A stretch of DNA of 64,000 bases from Nemophila menziesii (taxonomy: Eukaryota; Streptophyta; Magnoliopsida; Boraginales; Hydrophyllaceae). The notes beneath the pieces are model-generated. The model saw only the letters and a list, made by a program, of their open reading frames with translations. It did not search any database and had not been told where the DNA came from. The stretch covers positions 64,534,154 to 64,598,153 of the forward strand of contig JARWIR010000002.1 of assembly GCA_029959085.1 (NCBI GenBank), written 5' to 3'. Positions 11,009 through 21,970 of the stretch are shown in pieces; positions within the stretch are counted from its first letter, which is position 1; every line of letters begins with the position of its first letter. A program made the position numbers and the translations under genes.

Positions 11009-11978
11009 CTTTTATTTTTCAATTCAATTTTTTCTATAGCTATGACCCTCTTTAATGTTGAGATATCATGCTATTTTTCTCTTATATATATTTTTTCTTT
11101 TAATGCCCTTGTTGGCAATATTAGCTTGTAGCTTCTTTTCCATTCACTCTTACCCCGGCAAAGGGTTACAATAAAAATCTGTGAATCATCATCAATATAA
11201 AGCACAAAGCACAATTAATAAGCTCAAAAATCCCAACCCAATAACAATTCCCATAATGGTGGACCCACCACCCCAAACTCAAGCTCTAAAACAACTGTCT
11301 ATGCATCGCGATTCGAGTGCGGGTCATATGGAAAAGTCCTAAAATCTAAAGGGATATGGCTTATAACGTGGTTCAATAAAAAGGCTTTAGAAAGGCTAGG
11401 AGGGGCTGAGAAGGATATAGCATATAAAATCAAAAATAAACATGGTGAGAAGGTATAAAAAGGCTTCAAAGGCTTCAAAATATGAAAGAACCGCCTTAAT
11501 CACTTTCTGCACTATGTAATTAATTACTTTCTTACCTTTAGCACTTTCATCAAATGGTTTTTCAACTAGCTTGGATCTCACGGCCTACACACTTCTCAAG
11601 GTTCCCTGAGATCGAACATACTTTCTATCGCATTGCTCACTAATCTTTTCTTTACTATCAACGTGTGTTTTCCTGCAAATACTCAAAGCATACAAATACA
11701 TAGCTCATAAACATATTACTTACTATCATCAATCTACTGAGCTTATGCTTTCAAGATATTAAACACACTCTACATCTAATTCCCATGTATCAAAAATTTT
11801 AATTTCTACCTAAAAACAGAAAAATGGAGATGAGAGACAACGAATCCCCACACCCCCAACTCAAAAATGAGCCGTGTCCCCACGACTCGAAAAAGACTCG
11901 AAAAACAGAAATTAAAATTAGCAGATAAACATATTTACAGAAATGGTAAGGAAGAAAGAGAACATACTCTCAAGGCTA
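10377..11978 (-). mobile_element. 3' non-coding region of element C
   Basis: No gene seen in 1.6 kb. It contains a (TA)n microsatellite at about 10975-11006, a PPT-like motif CACCACCCCAAACTCAAGC (about 11265-11283), and the ORF3-distal hairpin at 11869-11888. On the element's RNA the hairpin reads GAGTCGTG-GGGA-CACGGCTC, so its one change is a G-U pair. A purine motif (TTTTTGAGTTGGGGGTGTGGGG) abuts the hairpin. Confidence 0.7.
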
Positions 11979-13172
11979 TTACCTCGCATCATTGACATCC
12001 AAGGTTGGATTAGCTGGACCTTTCGTTAATTGCTCGAGGAGTTTCATGATGTGCACTTGATTAGCATTGATTTGTGCCACATCATTGACTAAGGAAGTTT
12101 GAGCTGCTTCGAATTTCGTTAAACGCTCCTCCATCTTCTCTTGCCAACTTTGCTCCTTTTCTTCTTTCGAGACTTGCGCAGAACCCGCTCTTCGAAAGAT
12201 ATCCTTGATCCAAGCATTATCAATATAACTCGTCGTAAACTCGAGTTTCTCTTCTTCACCCAATACTACATCCGCTTTTCGCACAAGACACGTGATCATA
12301 GTAGGAAATTTAACATTATAAATCGATTTAGGAGAGACCGAGAATCGTATCACCTCCTCATAGATCAACTGTGCCACATCAACTTCTTCTCCTCTCAAAA
12401 TACAGTCCAAAAGTGGAGCGTACTTCATAGTCACATCCAAAGTTCGTGTGTTTCCAAATATATTAGGGACAAGGAAATTGTACCAAATTCGCGCATCTGC
12501 TTGAAGATATTTGTAAGGCCAAGGTGCCTTCAATTCTCCCTTATGTGATTGCACTTTCTCTTTGTCTAATACATGCTCAAAAAGTAATTCCTCATCAAAG
12601 ATTTTTTGTTTAGCAACCGCTTCTTCAAATTTGCAAAAACCTTTCAATTTCTTAAACTTGAAGTGGTTCCTAATCTCCTCAATTGTGAAAGGAACTAGCT
12701 TTCCTCTAATCGGAACACCATTACTATCTCGGCTAAAGAGGCCTAAATAGAACTCCAAAACTAATTTATGACATAATTCAGAACGTCTTACCATGAACGT
12801 AGACCAACCCAATTTCTCACCAAGCTCTAAGAATCTTGCATATTCTCCATCTCCAACTTCTTCCTTGAATACTTTCTCATAAGAAAAAGGTAGTTCTTTC
12901 AATTGTTTCTCTGCATAAGTTTTCAGGGCCCTTGAAGCATCCACTTTCTCTTTGGGTGCAGGATCTTGTTGAGGTTGTGTTTTCTCCTTTGTATAAAAGT
13001 AAAGCTTTTTACCATTACGATCAAACAAAGGTATCCCACTCTTCTCAACTTTATCTTTACCCTTTGATTTAGAACTAGCACCTTTGTCAATTGATTTCTT
13101 CTTGTTCAAATCCAATCCCTTGTTACTCTTCACCTCCCTCTTGTTAGCTAAAATTGTTGTTCTATTAGTCAT
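11979..13172 (-). CDS. ORF3 protein of element C, putative plant transposon protein family
   Basis: An intact 397-codon ORF in the position of an env-like gene. I start it at the ATG at 13172 because the in-frame codon two upstream is not ATG and the ORF3 of element F also begins MTNRT. Residues 1-85 are Lys-rich and disordered-looking. Residues ~100-325 form the core: YARFLELGEKLGW, EFYLGLFSRD, GKLVPFTIEEI, WPYKYLQADARIWYNFLVPN, ILRGEEVDVAQLIYEEV and KFPTMITCLV. This resembles the widespread 'putative plant transposon protein' domain of Athila-type elements. Residues ~340-385 look like a coiled coil. There is no signal peptide or membrane segment, which argues against an envelope. Function is unknown; retention of an open frame argues for use. 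Confidence 0.75.
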   Translation of the reverse strand: MTNRTTILANKREVKSNKGLDLNKKKSIDKGASSKSKGKDKVEKSGIPLFDRNGKKLYFYTKEKTQPQQDPAPKEKVDASRALKTYAEKQLKELPFSYEKVFKEEVGDGEYARFLELGEKLGWSTFMVRRSELCHKLVLEFYLGLFSRDSNGVPIRGKLVPFTIEEIRNHFKFKKLKGFCKFEEAVAKQKIFDEELLFEHVLDKEKVQSHKGELKAPWPYKYLQADARIWYNFLVPNIFGNTRTLDVTMKYAPLLDCILRGEEVDVAQLIYEEVIRFSVSPKSIYNVKFPTMITCLVRKADVVLGEEEKLEFTTSYIDNAWIKDIFRRAGSAQVSKEEKEQSWQEKMEERLTKFEAAQTSLVNDVAQINANQVHIMKLLEQLTKGPANPTLDVNDAR

Positions 13173-14172
13173 CTTCAATTAACCCCCAACTCAAAGCTTT
13201 AGCAACCCTTGAAATTTGAAATTGTGAATTAATGGTTGAACAAGCTTGATTTGGCCTAGGATAGGTGAATTGATGATGAATCTCTATGTGGGTAGGATGA
13301 ATTTTGAAAATTTGGCTCTTGATTCTTCAATTTGAATGGATTTGGTGAAGATTGGGTGTTTGATTCTCTTGTAATGATGTGGAGAGAAGGTTTGATGTGT
13401 TTTCCTTGATGATTGGGTAGTGTTTTGTTGATTGGTGAAGGTTTTGATGAGCTTCAATGGAGTTAGGAGAGTTTTGGAGAAGAGAAAGAGGTCTAAGGTT
13501 TAATAAATTCGGAATAATGAGCATTAGATCTTCTTATAAACTTGAAACCCTTTCTTTTCTCTCTCTGGAGGCTCGTGCGGACCATGGGGTGTACCGCGGG
13601 GTACACCGCGACATCTGATGGTTGAAAATTTTTGCTTTCTGGATGACACCCGTGTTAGGACCCCGTGGCACGTGTTTTTGCCTCGCGGACCAGGGCGCGG
13701 TACACCGGAGGGTACCCCGCGCCTTCTGTAGCTTTCTACGTCAAGATACCCGTGGACCTCACCCCGTGGCACGTGTTTTGACCTCGCGGACCATGGCACG
13801 GTGCATGGGGTAGTCTGCGGGTCATTTTTCTTTGGATCTGGATCAACCCCGTGGCTCTACCCGTGGTACGGGGTTTGACCCTGCGGACCAGGGCACGGAC
13901 TAGGGGGTAGTCCGTGGGGGTAGTCCGTGGGGGTAGTCCGCGGGGGTCATTCCTTCGCTCCGAAAAATTTCCTCGCGTTCCCTAACTCGATTTCTCCAAT
14001 TCCTACACACCAAAAACACTAATACCTTTCTCAAATATGCATTATCAACTAAAAACAACTCAATTAAACTTAAACTAAAAACGTAAAAGACATGAAAACA
14101 TAAAAAACTACGGGTTGTCTCCCGTACAGCACTTTTGTTTAACGTCTTTCAAAGTTAGACGTGTTACCTCTG
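13173..14172 (-). repeat. ORF3 leader and GC-rich dyad array, element C
   Basis: Between the main ORF and ORF3. The leader (13173-13560) has a PPT-like motif (GCTTTGAGTTGGGGGTTAATTG, about 13177-13198) and a TATA-like TTTATAAG near 13534-13541. The array (13565-13960) has its own core: GTGTACC-GCGG-GGTACAC, ACCCCGTGG..CCACGGGGT-type dyads, CGTGGCACGTG repeated, and a 3-fold short tandem GGGGGTAGTCCGTG at about 13908-13946. Unit length is roughly 110-120 bases. Frames open across it (13524-13813) are by-products of the GC-rich repeat. Confidence 0.7.
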
Positions 14173-16914
14173 TCAAGATTTGCGAATATAGCCTCCCCAA
14201 CAACGAGTAAGGCTATGAACGTCCACTAATCTGCGCTTGACCCCAGTTTTGGGGCGAATTTCTATCACCTTGGCTGAAACAACCTTAGTGACAATGAATG
14301 GTCCCATCCACGAGTCTTTGAAACTTCGTGGCCTATTCTCGCGTTTGTGAGCTTTCCATCGAACTTCATGGCCAACCCCAAACTCAATGTTTGGCTCAGT
14401 ATCCACAGGCTTTAAGTGGATCTTCTCAGTAGGGACTTTGTGATGTGAAAGGCTGTGGATGATAGGAACTGTGGCATCTAACTTCCTTGGTTTCTTACCC
14501 AAGACATAGAAGGTCTCGGATACATTCTTTGCATGAAGGGTGATGGTCCCTTCCGGGAAGATGATCACACTTTGACTTGTGGCCATGAAAGGCCGTCCAA
14601 GTATGATTAGAACCTGCTTATCTGCATCAAACTCAAGAATAACAAAGTCAGTAGGGATGGCGATATTACCTGCACGGACTAAGACGTCCTCCACTGTTCC
14701 CCATGTCCTTTTAACTGAGTTGTCAGCAAACTGCAACTTCACTGGAGTTTTCTCTGATTTCTGAAGTCCAAGTCTCTCGAACACGGACTTAGGCATAAGA
14801 TTCACACCAGAACCCACATCGTACATCGCTTTCACCTTGAGAATACCATGTAATTGAATAGGAAGATTGAAACTTCCCGGATCTTTAAGCTTTGGTGGTA
14901 GCTCTCTCTCACTTCTTCTCGAAACCCTCAGGTTCTCTCTTGGGACCTCTACACTCGCCTCCTTCTCAGGAATAATTTGCGTATAAACTTGTTGCGGTGT
15001 AAGTCCTCTCTTCGCAATCTCAAGCATTTGGGCGTTGATATTTTCAGGTTGGTACGCCTCTACAAATGTCTTGAGTACAGTGTCATCCTTAGGATTTGTA
15101 TCAGGAATAGTTGGTGACACTGGTTGAACAATAGGTGGCGATTCCACCTTCTCTTCTTCTTTCTCTTCATGCATAGAAGGTGCAACTTCATCTTCTGATT
15201 CCTCCTTTGAGGCTTCTTTCTCTTTCTCTTTAGCCAGCTCAGCTGCATAGTCCACAACTGATCGAATTTCCTCTTGCATCTTCCTCAGTAGCTCTATAAA
15301 TTCGGCTTTCTCTTGATCGTCCTCCACATAAACTTCAGAACAGTCAGATTCCACGGGGCTAGACTTGGTTGGTTCGTCTTTAGTACTTGGAACTTCCACG
15401 GCACTAATGGCAGCATGCGGTGCTTCCTCTTTTGCTTCTTCAATTTCAAGGCATATAGCCTTGCAAGCTTCGAACCCAACATTGTTTTCACCTCCTTCGA
15501 TTGCCTTTACTTCCTTTTGTTCTACTACATTCGTTAACACTTTGTTTAACTGTTCTACTTGAGTACTTAACATCTGAAGTATAGCATCGTGTCCTCGGAC
15601 CTTCTCTTCTTGAGCGTTTATAGTCGTGTTCAAACGGTCTAGAGCTTGTACTATCTGTTGATTGTCTATAGATCCTTCTTGCGGATACTGAGGTAAAGCT
15701 TTCTGATCTAATGAATCGGTATAAGCATCTTGAGCAGGTTGTTGTGGAGGAGCAGGTCTATTCTGATATTGATTTTGATACTGACCTCTCTGTTGGTAAG
15801 AGTTGTTCTGGGGGCGTTGTTGATAATGACCAGGATTGGCGGCCCCTTGTGGATTTGAATACTGCATACCCGGATGGTTTCGGTTACCCCATCGGTTGGA
15901 TATAAAGTAAACAGATTGCGGATTTGATTTGCACTCTTCCCATGTATGATCGTTAACTCCACATCGTTGACAACCTTGTGCTTCTTGTACTACCTTTGTA
16001 GCGGCTAAATTCTTTTCCATTGCGATTCTCAGCTCCTTGATTTGATTTTCTAACGAGGATATTTGAGCTGAGTTCGCAGTTTCTGCATCTAAACGAAGCG
16101 TTCCTCTGGTTTTTGCTACAGAAGCTCGCGTTGAAGGCCAACTTCTTTCTTGTTCCATAATATTTTCCAAAACCTCGGAAGCTTCATTGTGATTCATGGA
16201 CACAAAATTACCCTTTCCAATGTTATCCACCTTTTCTCTACCTTTATCATTAAGACCTTCATAGAACATAGCAAGTTGTAGAGAAGGTGTATAACCATGG
16301 AGCGGACATCTAGTTAATTTTTGTTGAAACCTTGTCCATGCTTCTCCCACTGTTTCTCCATCTTCTTGACAAAATCTCGCAAGCTCGGCTTTTTCTTTAA
16401 GTCTCATGCTCTTAGGATAAAATCGGTTAAAGAACGCGGCTTGAAGTTCTCTCCAAGAGTGAATGGTTCCATGTGGTTGTCTTTCTAGCCAATCGCTAGC
16501 TCTTCCGGTCAAGAAAAACGAAAACATATGACAATACAGTTGCTCGCGTGTAATGCCAGGAGTAATGTAGGCATCACAAATCTGCATGAACTTCTGAATC
16601 GCTTTTACCGGATCTTGTATAGTTGTACCAGTATAGAGTCCGAAACTTTGGAATTGACTGAGCATACCCGGATCGGGTCTGAATTTGATATTCGGAATCT
16701 CAGGAGGGCGGTAACCGATGGATTGAACATGGAATGGTACATTAAGGCCAGGAAGGTCTTGTTCAACTCGGTTCTGTTGATTATTAAGGTTATTCTGCCC
16801 ATTACCTCCTCCTGCTGGTAATTGTACACCATGTGGTGGATCTTGTTGTCTACCTGGTTGATTATTCTGCACTCCACCAAGGGGTACACCGAGTGGTGGA
16901 TCTTGGGCTGCCAT
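14173..16914 (-). CDS. Gag-protease-integrase-tail polyprotein of element C
   Basis: An intact 913-codon ORF, started at the first in-frame ATG (16914); the frame is open 31 codons further up but without an ATG. Residues ~70-260 are retrotransposon Gag (FRPDPGMLSQFQSF, FMQICDAYITPGITREQ, ASDWLERQPHG, AFFNRFYPKSMRL, GEAWTRFQQKLTRCPLHG). A zinc knuckle C315-x2-C318-x4-H323-x4-C328 follows, then a Gln/Asn/Pro-rich stretch, a coiled-coil-like segment and a Glu/Lys-rich linker. The aspartic protease is at ~675-790 (D699 in YDVGSGVNLMP; IILGRPF). Residues ~844-911 (FGVGHEVRWKA, SWMGPFIVTKV, IEIRPKTG, VDVHSLTRCWGGY) resemble the integrase C-terminal domain in E and F. RT, RNase H and the integrase core are absent. 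Confidence 0.88.
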   Translation of the reverse strand: MAAQDPPLGVPLGGVQNNQPGRQQDPPHGVQLPAGGGNGQNNLNNQQNRVEQDLPGLNVPFHVQSIGYRPPEIPNIKFRPDPGMLSQFQSFGLYTGTTIQDPVKAIQKFMQICDAYITPGITREQLYCHMFSFFLTGRASDWLERQPHGTIHSWRELQAAFFNRFYPKSMRLKEKAELARFCQEDGETVGEAWTRFQQKLTRCPLHGYTPSLQLAMFYEGLNDKGREKVDNIGKGNFVSMNHNEASEVLENIMEQERSWPSTRASVAKTRGTLRLDAETANSAQISSLENQIKELRIAMEKNLAATKVVQEAQGCQRCGVNDHTWEECKSNPQSVYFISNRWGNRNHPGMQYSNPQGAANPGHYQQRPQNNSYQQRGQYQNQYQNRPAPPQQPAQDAYTDSLDQKALPQYPQEGSIDNQQIVQALDRLNTTINAQEEKVRGHDAILQMLSTQVEQLNKVLTNVVEQKEVKAIEGGENNVGFEACKAICLEIEEAKEEAPHAAISAVEVPSTKDEPTKSSPVESDCSEVYVEDDQEKAEFIELLRKMQEEIRSVVDYAAELAKEKEKEASKEESEDEVAPSMHEEKEEEKVESPPIVQPVSPTIPDTNPKDDTVLKTFVEAYQPENINAQMLEIAKRGLTPQQVYTQIIPEKEASVEVPRENLRVSRRSERELPPKLKDPGSFNLPIQLHGILKVKAMYDVGSGVNLMPKSVFERLGLQKSEKTPVKLQFADNSVKRTWGTVEDVLVRAGNIAIPTDFVILEFDADKQVLIILGRPFMATSQSVIIFPEGTITLHAKNVSETFYVLGKKPRKLDATVPIIHSLSHHKVPTEKIHLKPVDTEPNIEFGVGHEVRWKAHKRENRPRSFKDSWMGPFIVTKVVSAKVIEIRPKTGVKRRLVDVHSLTRCWGGYIRKS

Positions 16915-17100
16915 TACTCTTCTCAAGGATCTTTCCTCACGAACTCGTTTGTTGTAAGGTCTGAAGCTCCTCTCAGGCTCCGACAAAGGAGGCCAAGAAT
17001 TAAACACTGTGAAACCTGAAAAAGACTAAAGCAAACCACAAGCGTAAATCTGGAAAAAATAAAAATAAACTAAAAACTGAAAAGTAAAAACTAATTAAAA

Positions 17101-17230
17101 ACTACTACTCGAAATAGATAACCCACACGCTAACGAGACACGAGTCCCCGGCAGCGGCGCCAAAAACTACTACTCGAAATAGATAACCGACACGCTAACG
17201 AGACACAAGTCCCCGGCAGCGGCGCCAAAA
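17101..17230 (-). promoter_or_regulatory. Tandemly duplicated primer-binding site of element C
   Basis: Two 65-bp units (17101-17165 and 17166-17230) with two mismatches. Each contains an 18-nt site TGGCGCCGCTGCCGGGGA on the minus strand (17145-17162 and 17210-17227). It matches the complement of the plant tRNA-Asp 3' end at 17 of 18 positions. The site at 17210-17227 is at the normal distance from the LTR (17234). Confidence 0.85.
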
Positions 17231-17233
17231 ACT

Positions 17234-18771
17234 TGGTGGTGCCTAGGGTGTGATAAAAATAAGATTAAAATAAGCCAAGAAACTACGCACTCTCACCCCA
17301 GAAAGGCACAGTACTGCAAGTATTACAGGACGTATGCAAGTTTTAATGATAAGTAGAGTTCGTTCTCAGTGACTTAAGTGTGTTAATCGCGTGAGTAGAA
17401 ATAACGAGTAAAAGTAAATAATTAAAGACAGAAAATTAAAGCGAAGAGATTTTCGAAAATAAGAATTAAAACTAGGAAAATAAAGACAATAAAATAAAAT
17501 ATAAGAAATATGAGATGAGAAGTATAACTCAGGTTTTGCTAGTATGCACTAATCCTTCTAATTCTATCTATGAATCTAGTTCATAAGGGAGAATATTAGC
17601 TCTTGGTATACTTAGTCAGGATTCTAAATTCCCATACCTTAGACCTTGAGAGCGACTAAGGGGGCTACGGCACAACCAAGAAGTGTTTTATCTTAGGGTT
17701 ATCAAACGCAACTAAGGCCCTAAGCAAATACTGCAATCTTGGTGATATGGTGGTTAAAACAAACCCTAATGACTATCTAGTTAGAAGCATGTTTTGTCAG
17801 AACTACTATCGACACTAGACATAATGTGGTGGTTCAATAGTTAAACACCCTGTCAAGGACCCCATCTAACTACTATTAAAACAATCCTAAAGTGATCAGT
17901 TCTAGGAAAGACATTAAATCAAAACACATAAACAAATATGAAGTAAGTAGCTAATATCAGATTAAAACATATAATTCCCAAAGAAACTTAGATAGAAGAA
18001 TTAGAATTCATAGATTATACATATGCAAAACCCAAGCTATGGGAAGTTTAGTTCATACCTGACGGAAATAAACTAAAAGAAATTACAAAAGACATCATCT
18101 TGCTCTCTACAATAAACTGGAAGAATAAAACCTTAAGAACTAATTACTATGAGGCAAGGATCAATGGGGTGTAAAATTACAAGTGATATACGGGTGTATT
18201 TATAGGTGTTTAGAAGACCTAATTCGTTTTCTTGAGGAATAGTTAAGGTAATGGACTTCTAGCCCAACTCAAATTCGTATGGAAATAAAGATAAACACTG
18301 CTGGACCGTTTTGAGCATATCTTCTTCGTTATTGGTCGGATTGAGCTCCATAAGATACCAAAAGAATCGCAACAGAATTATCTTGACCCTAAAGAAGGAA
18401 ATCACCAGAATCGGTCTATTTCTTAGGTAAAAACGCATATCTTTGGACGTGTATGCAGGATCCAAGATTTAGGCAGCTTTTCCTTTTCCATCTTTTTAGC
18501 TTTTGTTTCCTTATCTCCAATTACCATGCAAATCTCTTTCCATAAGTTGTAATCTTTGACTTGGACTCTAATTAAGCTCCATAATTATCTTTAAAGCTAC
18601 ACACTAAATAAACAATTAAACCCAATATGCTCTAAAATTAATAATTCTACAAATCAAGACTCAAAATAGGAAAGTGCACTAAAACTCAAGAAAATCGACA
18701 TTATTGACTTCTAAATCACTAAAAATGATGTCTCATCCTAACATTAATCTATCACAAATGAGGAGACATCA
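17234..18771 (-). mobile_element. 5' LTR of element C
   Basis: 1538 bp, the promoter-bearing copy. TATAAATA on the minus strand at 18197-18204 is the likely core promoter for the Gag-PR-tail RNA. The right flank CATCT (18772-18776) is the target duplication. Confidence 0.92.
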
Positions 18772-19054
18772 CATCTCTTAAGTTAGTCCTTTACTGATTT
18801 ATTTCTTTCCCTTTAATTTACCTTTAGTCTTTATTTTATTGCATCTTAGTTATTAAGAAAACCCAAATAAAAATCAAATTTTACTTTTTTGTCAAGCAAT
18901 TATTTCTACTATCTGATTAATACTAGAGTTGAACCTAATCCATCCCTGAGAATGAAACCCGATTTATTCGATATTTTTTGGACAACCGTGCACTTGCGGT
19001 ATTGTGGTTCCTTTTATTTATCGTATTAATTTTATAACACCCCAGGACCTACCA
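18772..19054 (+). mobile_element. 5' LTR of element B, right remnant
   Basis: Continues the LTR interrupted at 8820 and ends CAGGACCTACCA. It aligns with 26780-27056 of the 3' LTR with about 20 differences in 283 bases (about 7%), clearly more than the two LTRs of C, as expected if B is the older host and C the newer guest. Confidence 0.88.
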
Positions 19055-19060
19055 AGTTTT

Positions 19061-19078
19061 TGGCGCCGCTGCCGGGGA
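19061..19078 (+). promoter_or_regulatory. Primer-binding site of element B
   Basis: TGGCGCCGCTGCCGGGGA, complement of the tRNA-Asp 3' end except one base, six bases after the LTR end. Identical to the sites in C and E. Confidence 0.88.
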
Positions 19079-19195
19079 CGGTAGCGTGTGACCCCGGTGT
19101 TAATCCTTTAGTATTTTAATTGTTATTTTTAGTTCTTTTTTTCAGTTTCACGCTTTGGTTTGTTCTTTCTTTCTCAGGTTTACAGGTTTTGGTAT

Positions 19196-21970
19196 ATGCT
19201 CAAAGATCCCGTGATCCTTGAGAATCCCGAAATCCTAGTTCGGGAAGCAAACAAAATAAAGAAAGAAGCAAAAACAAGGGAAAAAAAGGAGGAATTAGCA
19301 AGAGAAGCAATGGCTGAAGAACACCAAATTTATCCTCCTCTTGTTCCTCTTGTTCCACAAGTTCAACTTCAAGTTATTAACAATCCATGGTTTATCAATG
19401 GTCCTGAACAAGCTCCATATCGAGCTCCTACCCTTGGAATTGGCCCCGCCGATAATAATGTTGCGAGAGACAAAACCGATCCTGGTATGTTGTCTCAATT
19501 TCAGAATTATGGCAATTTCCGAGGAGCACCTGGAGAAGATCCAATTCCTGTTGTACAGAAGTTCATGCAAATTTGCGATTCTTACTTTACACAAGGAGTG
19601 ACTAGAGATCAGATGTATTTTGCAAATTTTAGATATTTTGTGATAGATGGAGCAAGTGAATGGCATGATTCTCAAGAGCCTGGATTGATTACAACTTGGG
19701 ATGCGTTGCAAACTGCATTTTTTGATCGGTACTACCCAACCAACATAAGGTTAGATGCACATATTGCTCTAACATATTTCGAGCAAGAACAAGACGAAAA
19801 TTTGGGTAGAAGTTGGTCAAGATTTCAAATATTCTTACGAAGAGTCCCAGATCATGGCCTTACAGAACTGCATCAATTGAAGATATTTTATAAAGGCCTT
19901 GATAGACCATCAAGAAAAGATTTAGACTTGCTTTGCGGTGGTGGATTCTTACAAGTAAAACCAGTTCATGCTAAGGTTATTTTGAATAGAACAGTGAAGA
20001 ATGAGATGGGTTGGAACACAGTGAGAACACCTATCCGAATTGGAAGATATAAAGAAAGTGGTGCTGTAATTGAGGAAAAACTCGCTGCCATGGAGAATAA
20101 ATTTGAGCAACAATTAAAAACAGCTTACTCTAGCTGTTACAAAAGGTTCTTCAGGTAGAAGGGCAGATGTTAATGTTACACAAGAAGTGTTTGGGTGTTC
20201 TAACTGTGGTGTACAAGATCATGATTGGGAGCATTTTCAAAGTAATCCAGAAGCCGTAATGTTTGTTGCCAACCAGGGGAACTATAATTCAGGTGGTCAA
20301 GGTTATCAACCGAATAGAAACCATCTGGGTTTCCAATATTCGAATCCAAATGGGGCCGCTAATCCAACTTATGCATATCAGTCATGTCCTCAAGGTAATA
20401 ACTATCAACCAAGACCACAAAACAACTACCAAGGGGTACAAGGTTACAGAAATCAAGCTCAAAGACAACCTACTCAAGACACTTATACCGACACCATGAG
20501 CTCTACCTTCTCAACCTCAAGAAGGTGCATTAGATGTTCAACAAACCTTGCTGTCAATAATCAATATTCAACAAACTACTGCCCCAGCAGTTAAATTGTT
20601 AGAAAATCAGATATCTCAGATGTCGAAGCAATTAAGTCAGTGTCCACAAGGACAATTACCAAGCGATACTGAAGAACCTAAGCCATACGAAGAGTGTAAC
20701 GCTATCTCGCTTAAAAGTGGTAAGAAGCTTCCACAACCACCTTTTCCCGTTATGAAAGAAAAAGAAACAACTATGAAAGAGAAAATGGTAGAGGATGTGG
20801 TGGAAAAAAGAAGATGAACTAGAAGTGGTGAAAGTGGAGAAGATTCCAGATATTCCAAAGAAGAAAGATGTTATAAAAACCCGTCCTCCTCCACCATTCC
20901 CTTCAAGAGTTCTAAAAAAAAGGAGATACGGCTGAATATCAGAGATTCGTGAATATGGTGAGTAAGCTTAACATTAATATACCCTTCTTAGAGGCTATCA
21001 AAGGTGTGCCAAAATACATAAAATTCTTGAAAAGAGCCATCACCAGCAAACACCAGTATCTAGAGAATGAAATGGTAGGTTTTTCCGTTAATGTAGTGCC
21101 ATCTGCCAGAGTAAGTTGCCACCTAAATTACTTGATCCTGGAAGTTTTACGATTCCGATTTCCATTGGTGCTTAGTGTCAAGGGAAATCTTTATGCGATT
21201 TTGGAGCAAGTATTAATCTCATGCCCAAATCAGACTTCGAAAAGTTGAAGATAGGAAACGCCAAACCGACTTCTATGGTTTTGCAAATGGCTGACAGATC
21301 CCTTGTACATCCAGAGGGAAGACTAGAAGATGTCCTCGTCAAGGCAGGTACGTTAATTTTTCCTATTGATTTTGCTATACTTGATTACGATGCGGATAGG
21401 AATGTCTCTATTATTTTGGGAAGACCATTCCTAGCCACGGGGCGTACCTTGATTGATGTATAGAATAGTGAAATGATTATGTGTATCCAAGACGAGGAGG
21501 TGAAGTTCAACGTATTTAAGCCAATGAAGTTTCCGGATTCCAAGGAGGATTGCTTCCGGATAGATGTGATTGAACAAGAAGAAAAAGAGCCAACTAATGT
21601 TGTGGAAACCTTAGGAATGGAGGAAAGAGAGTTAAGAAAGAAACCACCTAATAAAGATCCTCTATATCCTAAGAAAAATCCACACCTTGACCATGGTAAA
21701 AAGAAAGAGAAGGCGCGTGATATGAAGGTTCCTAAAGAACCTAAGAAAGAAAGAAATAAGAAGGAGTTCCGAGTGGGCGAAGAAGTCGCAATGAAAAAGC
21801 CTGATCCTCCTCTAAAAACACGTGATCCCAAAAGTTCTTGGCTAGCACATTTCATGGTCACAAAGGTTATCTCGGATCAATTGGTGGTAATAAAAGCTAA
21901 GGGATGCAAGTTCCGTGTAGAAAATGTTGACAACCTTACTCACTGTTGGGGAGGTTATGTTAAAAAGTGA
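19196..21970 (+). pseudogene. Gag-protease-tail ORF of element B, frameshifted
   Basis: Same domain order as the C ORF but broken. Gag is open from the ATG at 19196 to a stop at 20158 (DPGMLSQFQNY, KFMQICDSYFTQGVTRDQ, FFDRYYPTNIRL). A frameshift near 20130 precedes the zinc knuckle at about 20190-20235, which reads CSNCGVQDHDWEHF: the last Cys is changed to Phe. The linker shifts again. The protease active site ([10 protein letters not shown], about 21190-21230) spans a frame change, then is open to IILGRPF and a stop near 21463. The tail (21473-21970: SSWLAHFMVTKV, VVIKAKGCKFRV, HCWGGY) remains open. No RT or integrase core is present. Not translatable as it stands. Confidence 0.85.

Larger units (their letters stand above)
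8821..18771 (-). mobile_element. Element C: complete non-autonomous Athila-type retrotransposon
   Basis: Full element of 9951 bp on the minus strand with a perfect 5-bp target duplication, CATCT (8816-8820 and 18772-18776). Both LTRs are 1538 bp; I count about 35 substitutions and no indels between them (about 2.3%). Order from its 5' end: LTR, duplicated primer-binding site, Gag-PR-tail ORF, GC-rich dyad array, ORF3, hairpin, polypurine tract, LTR. There is no RT, RNase H or integrase core, so it must borrow these to move. It sits in the 5' LTR of element B. Confidence 0.92.

Noticed and set aside
13524..13813. Overlapping open frames on both strands in the C array
   Set aside because: GC-rich repeat by-products with no family resemblance.
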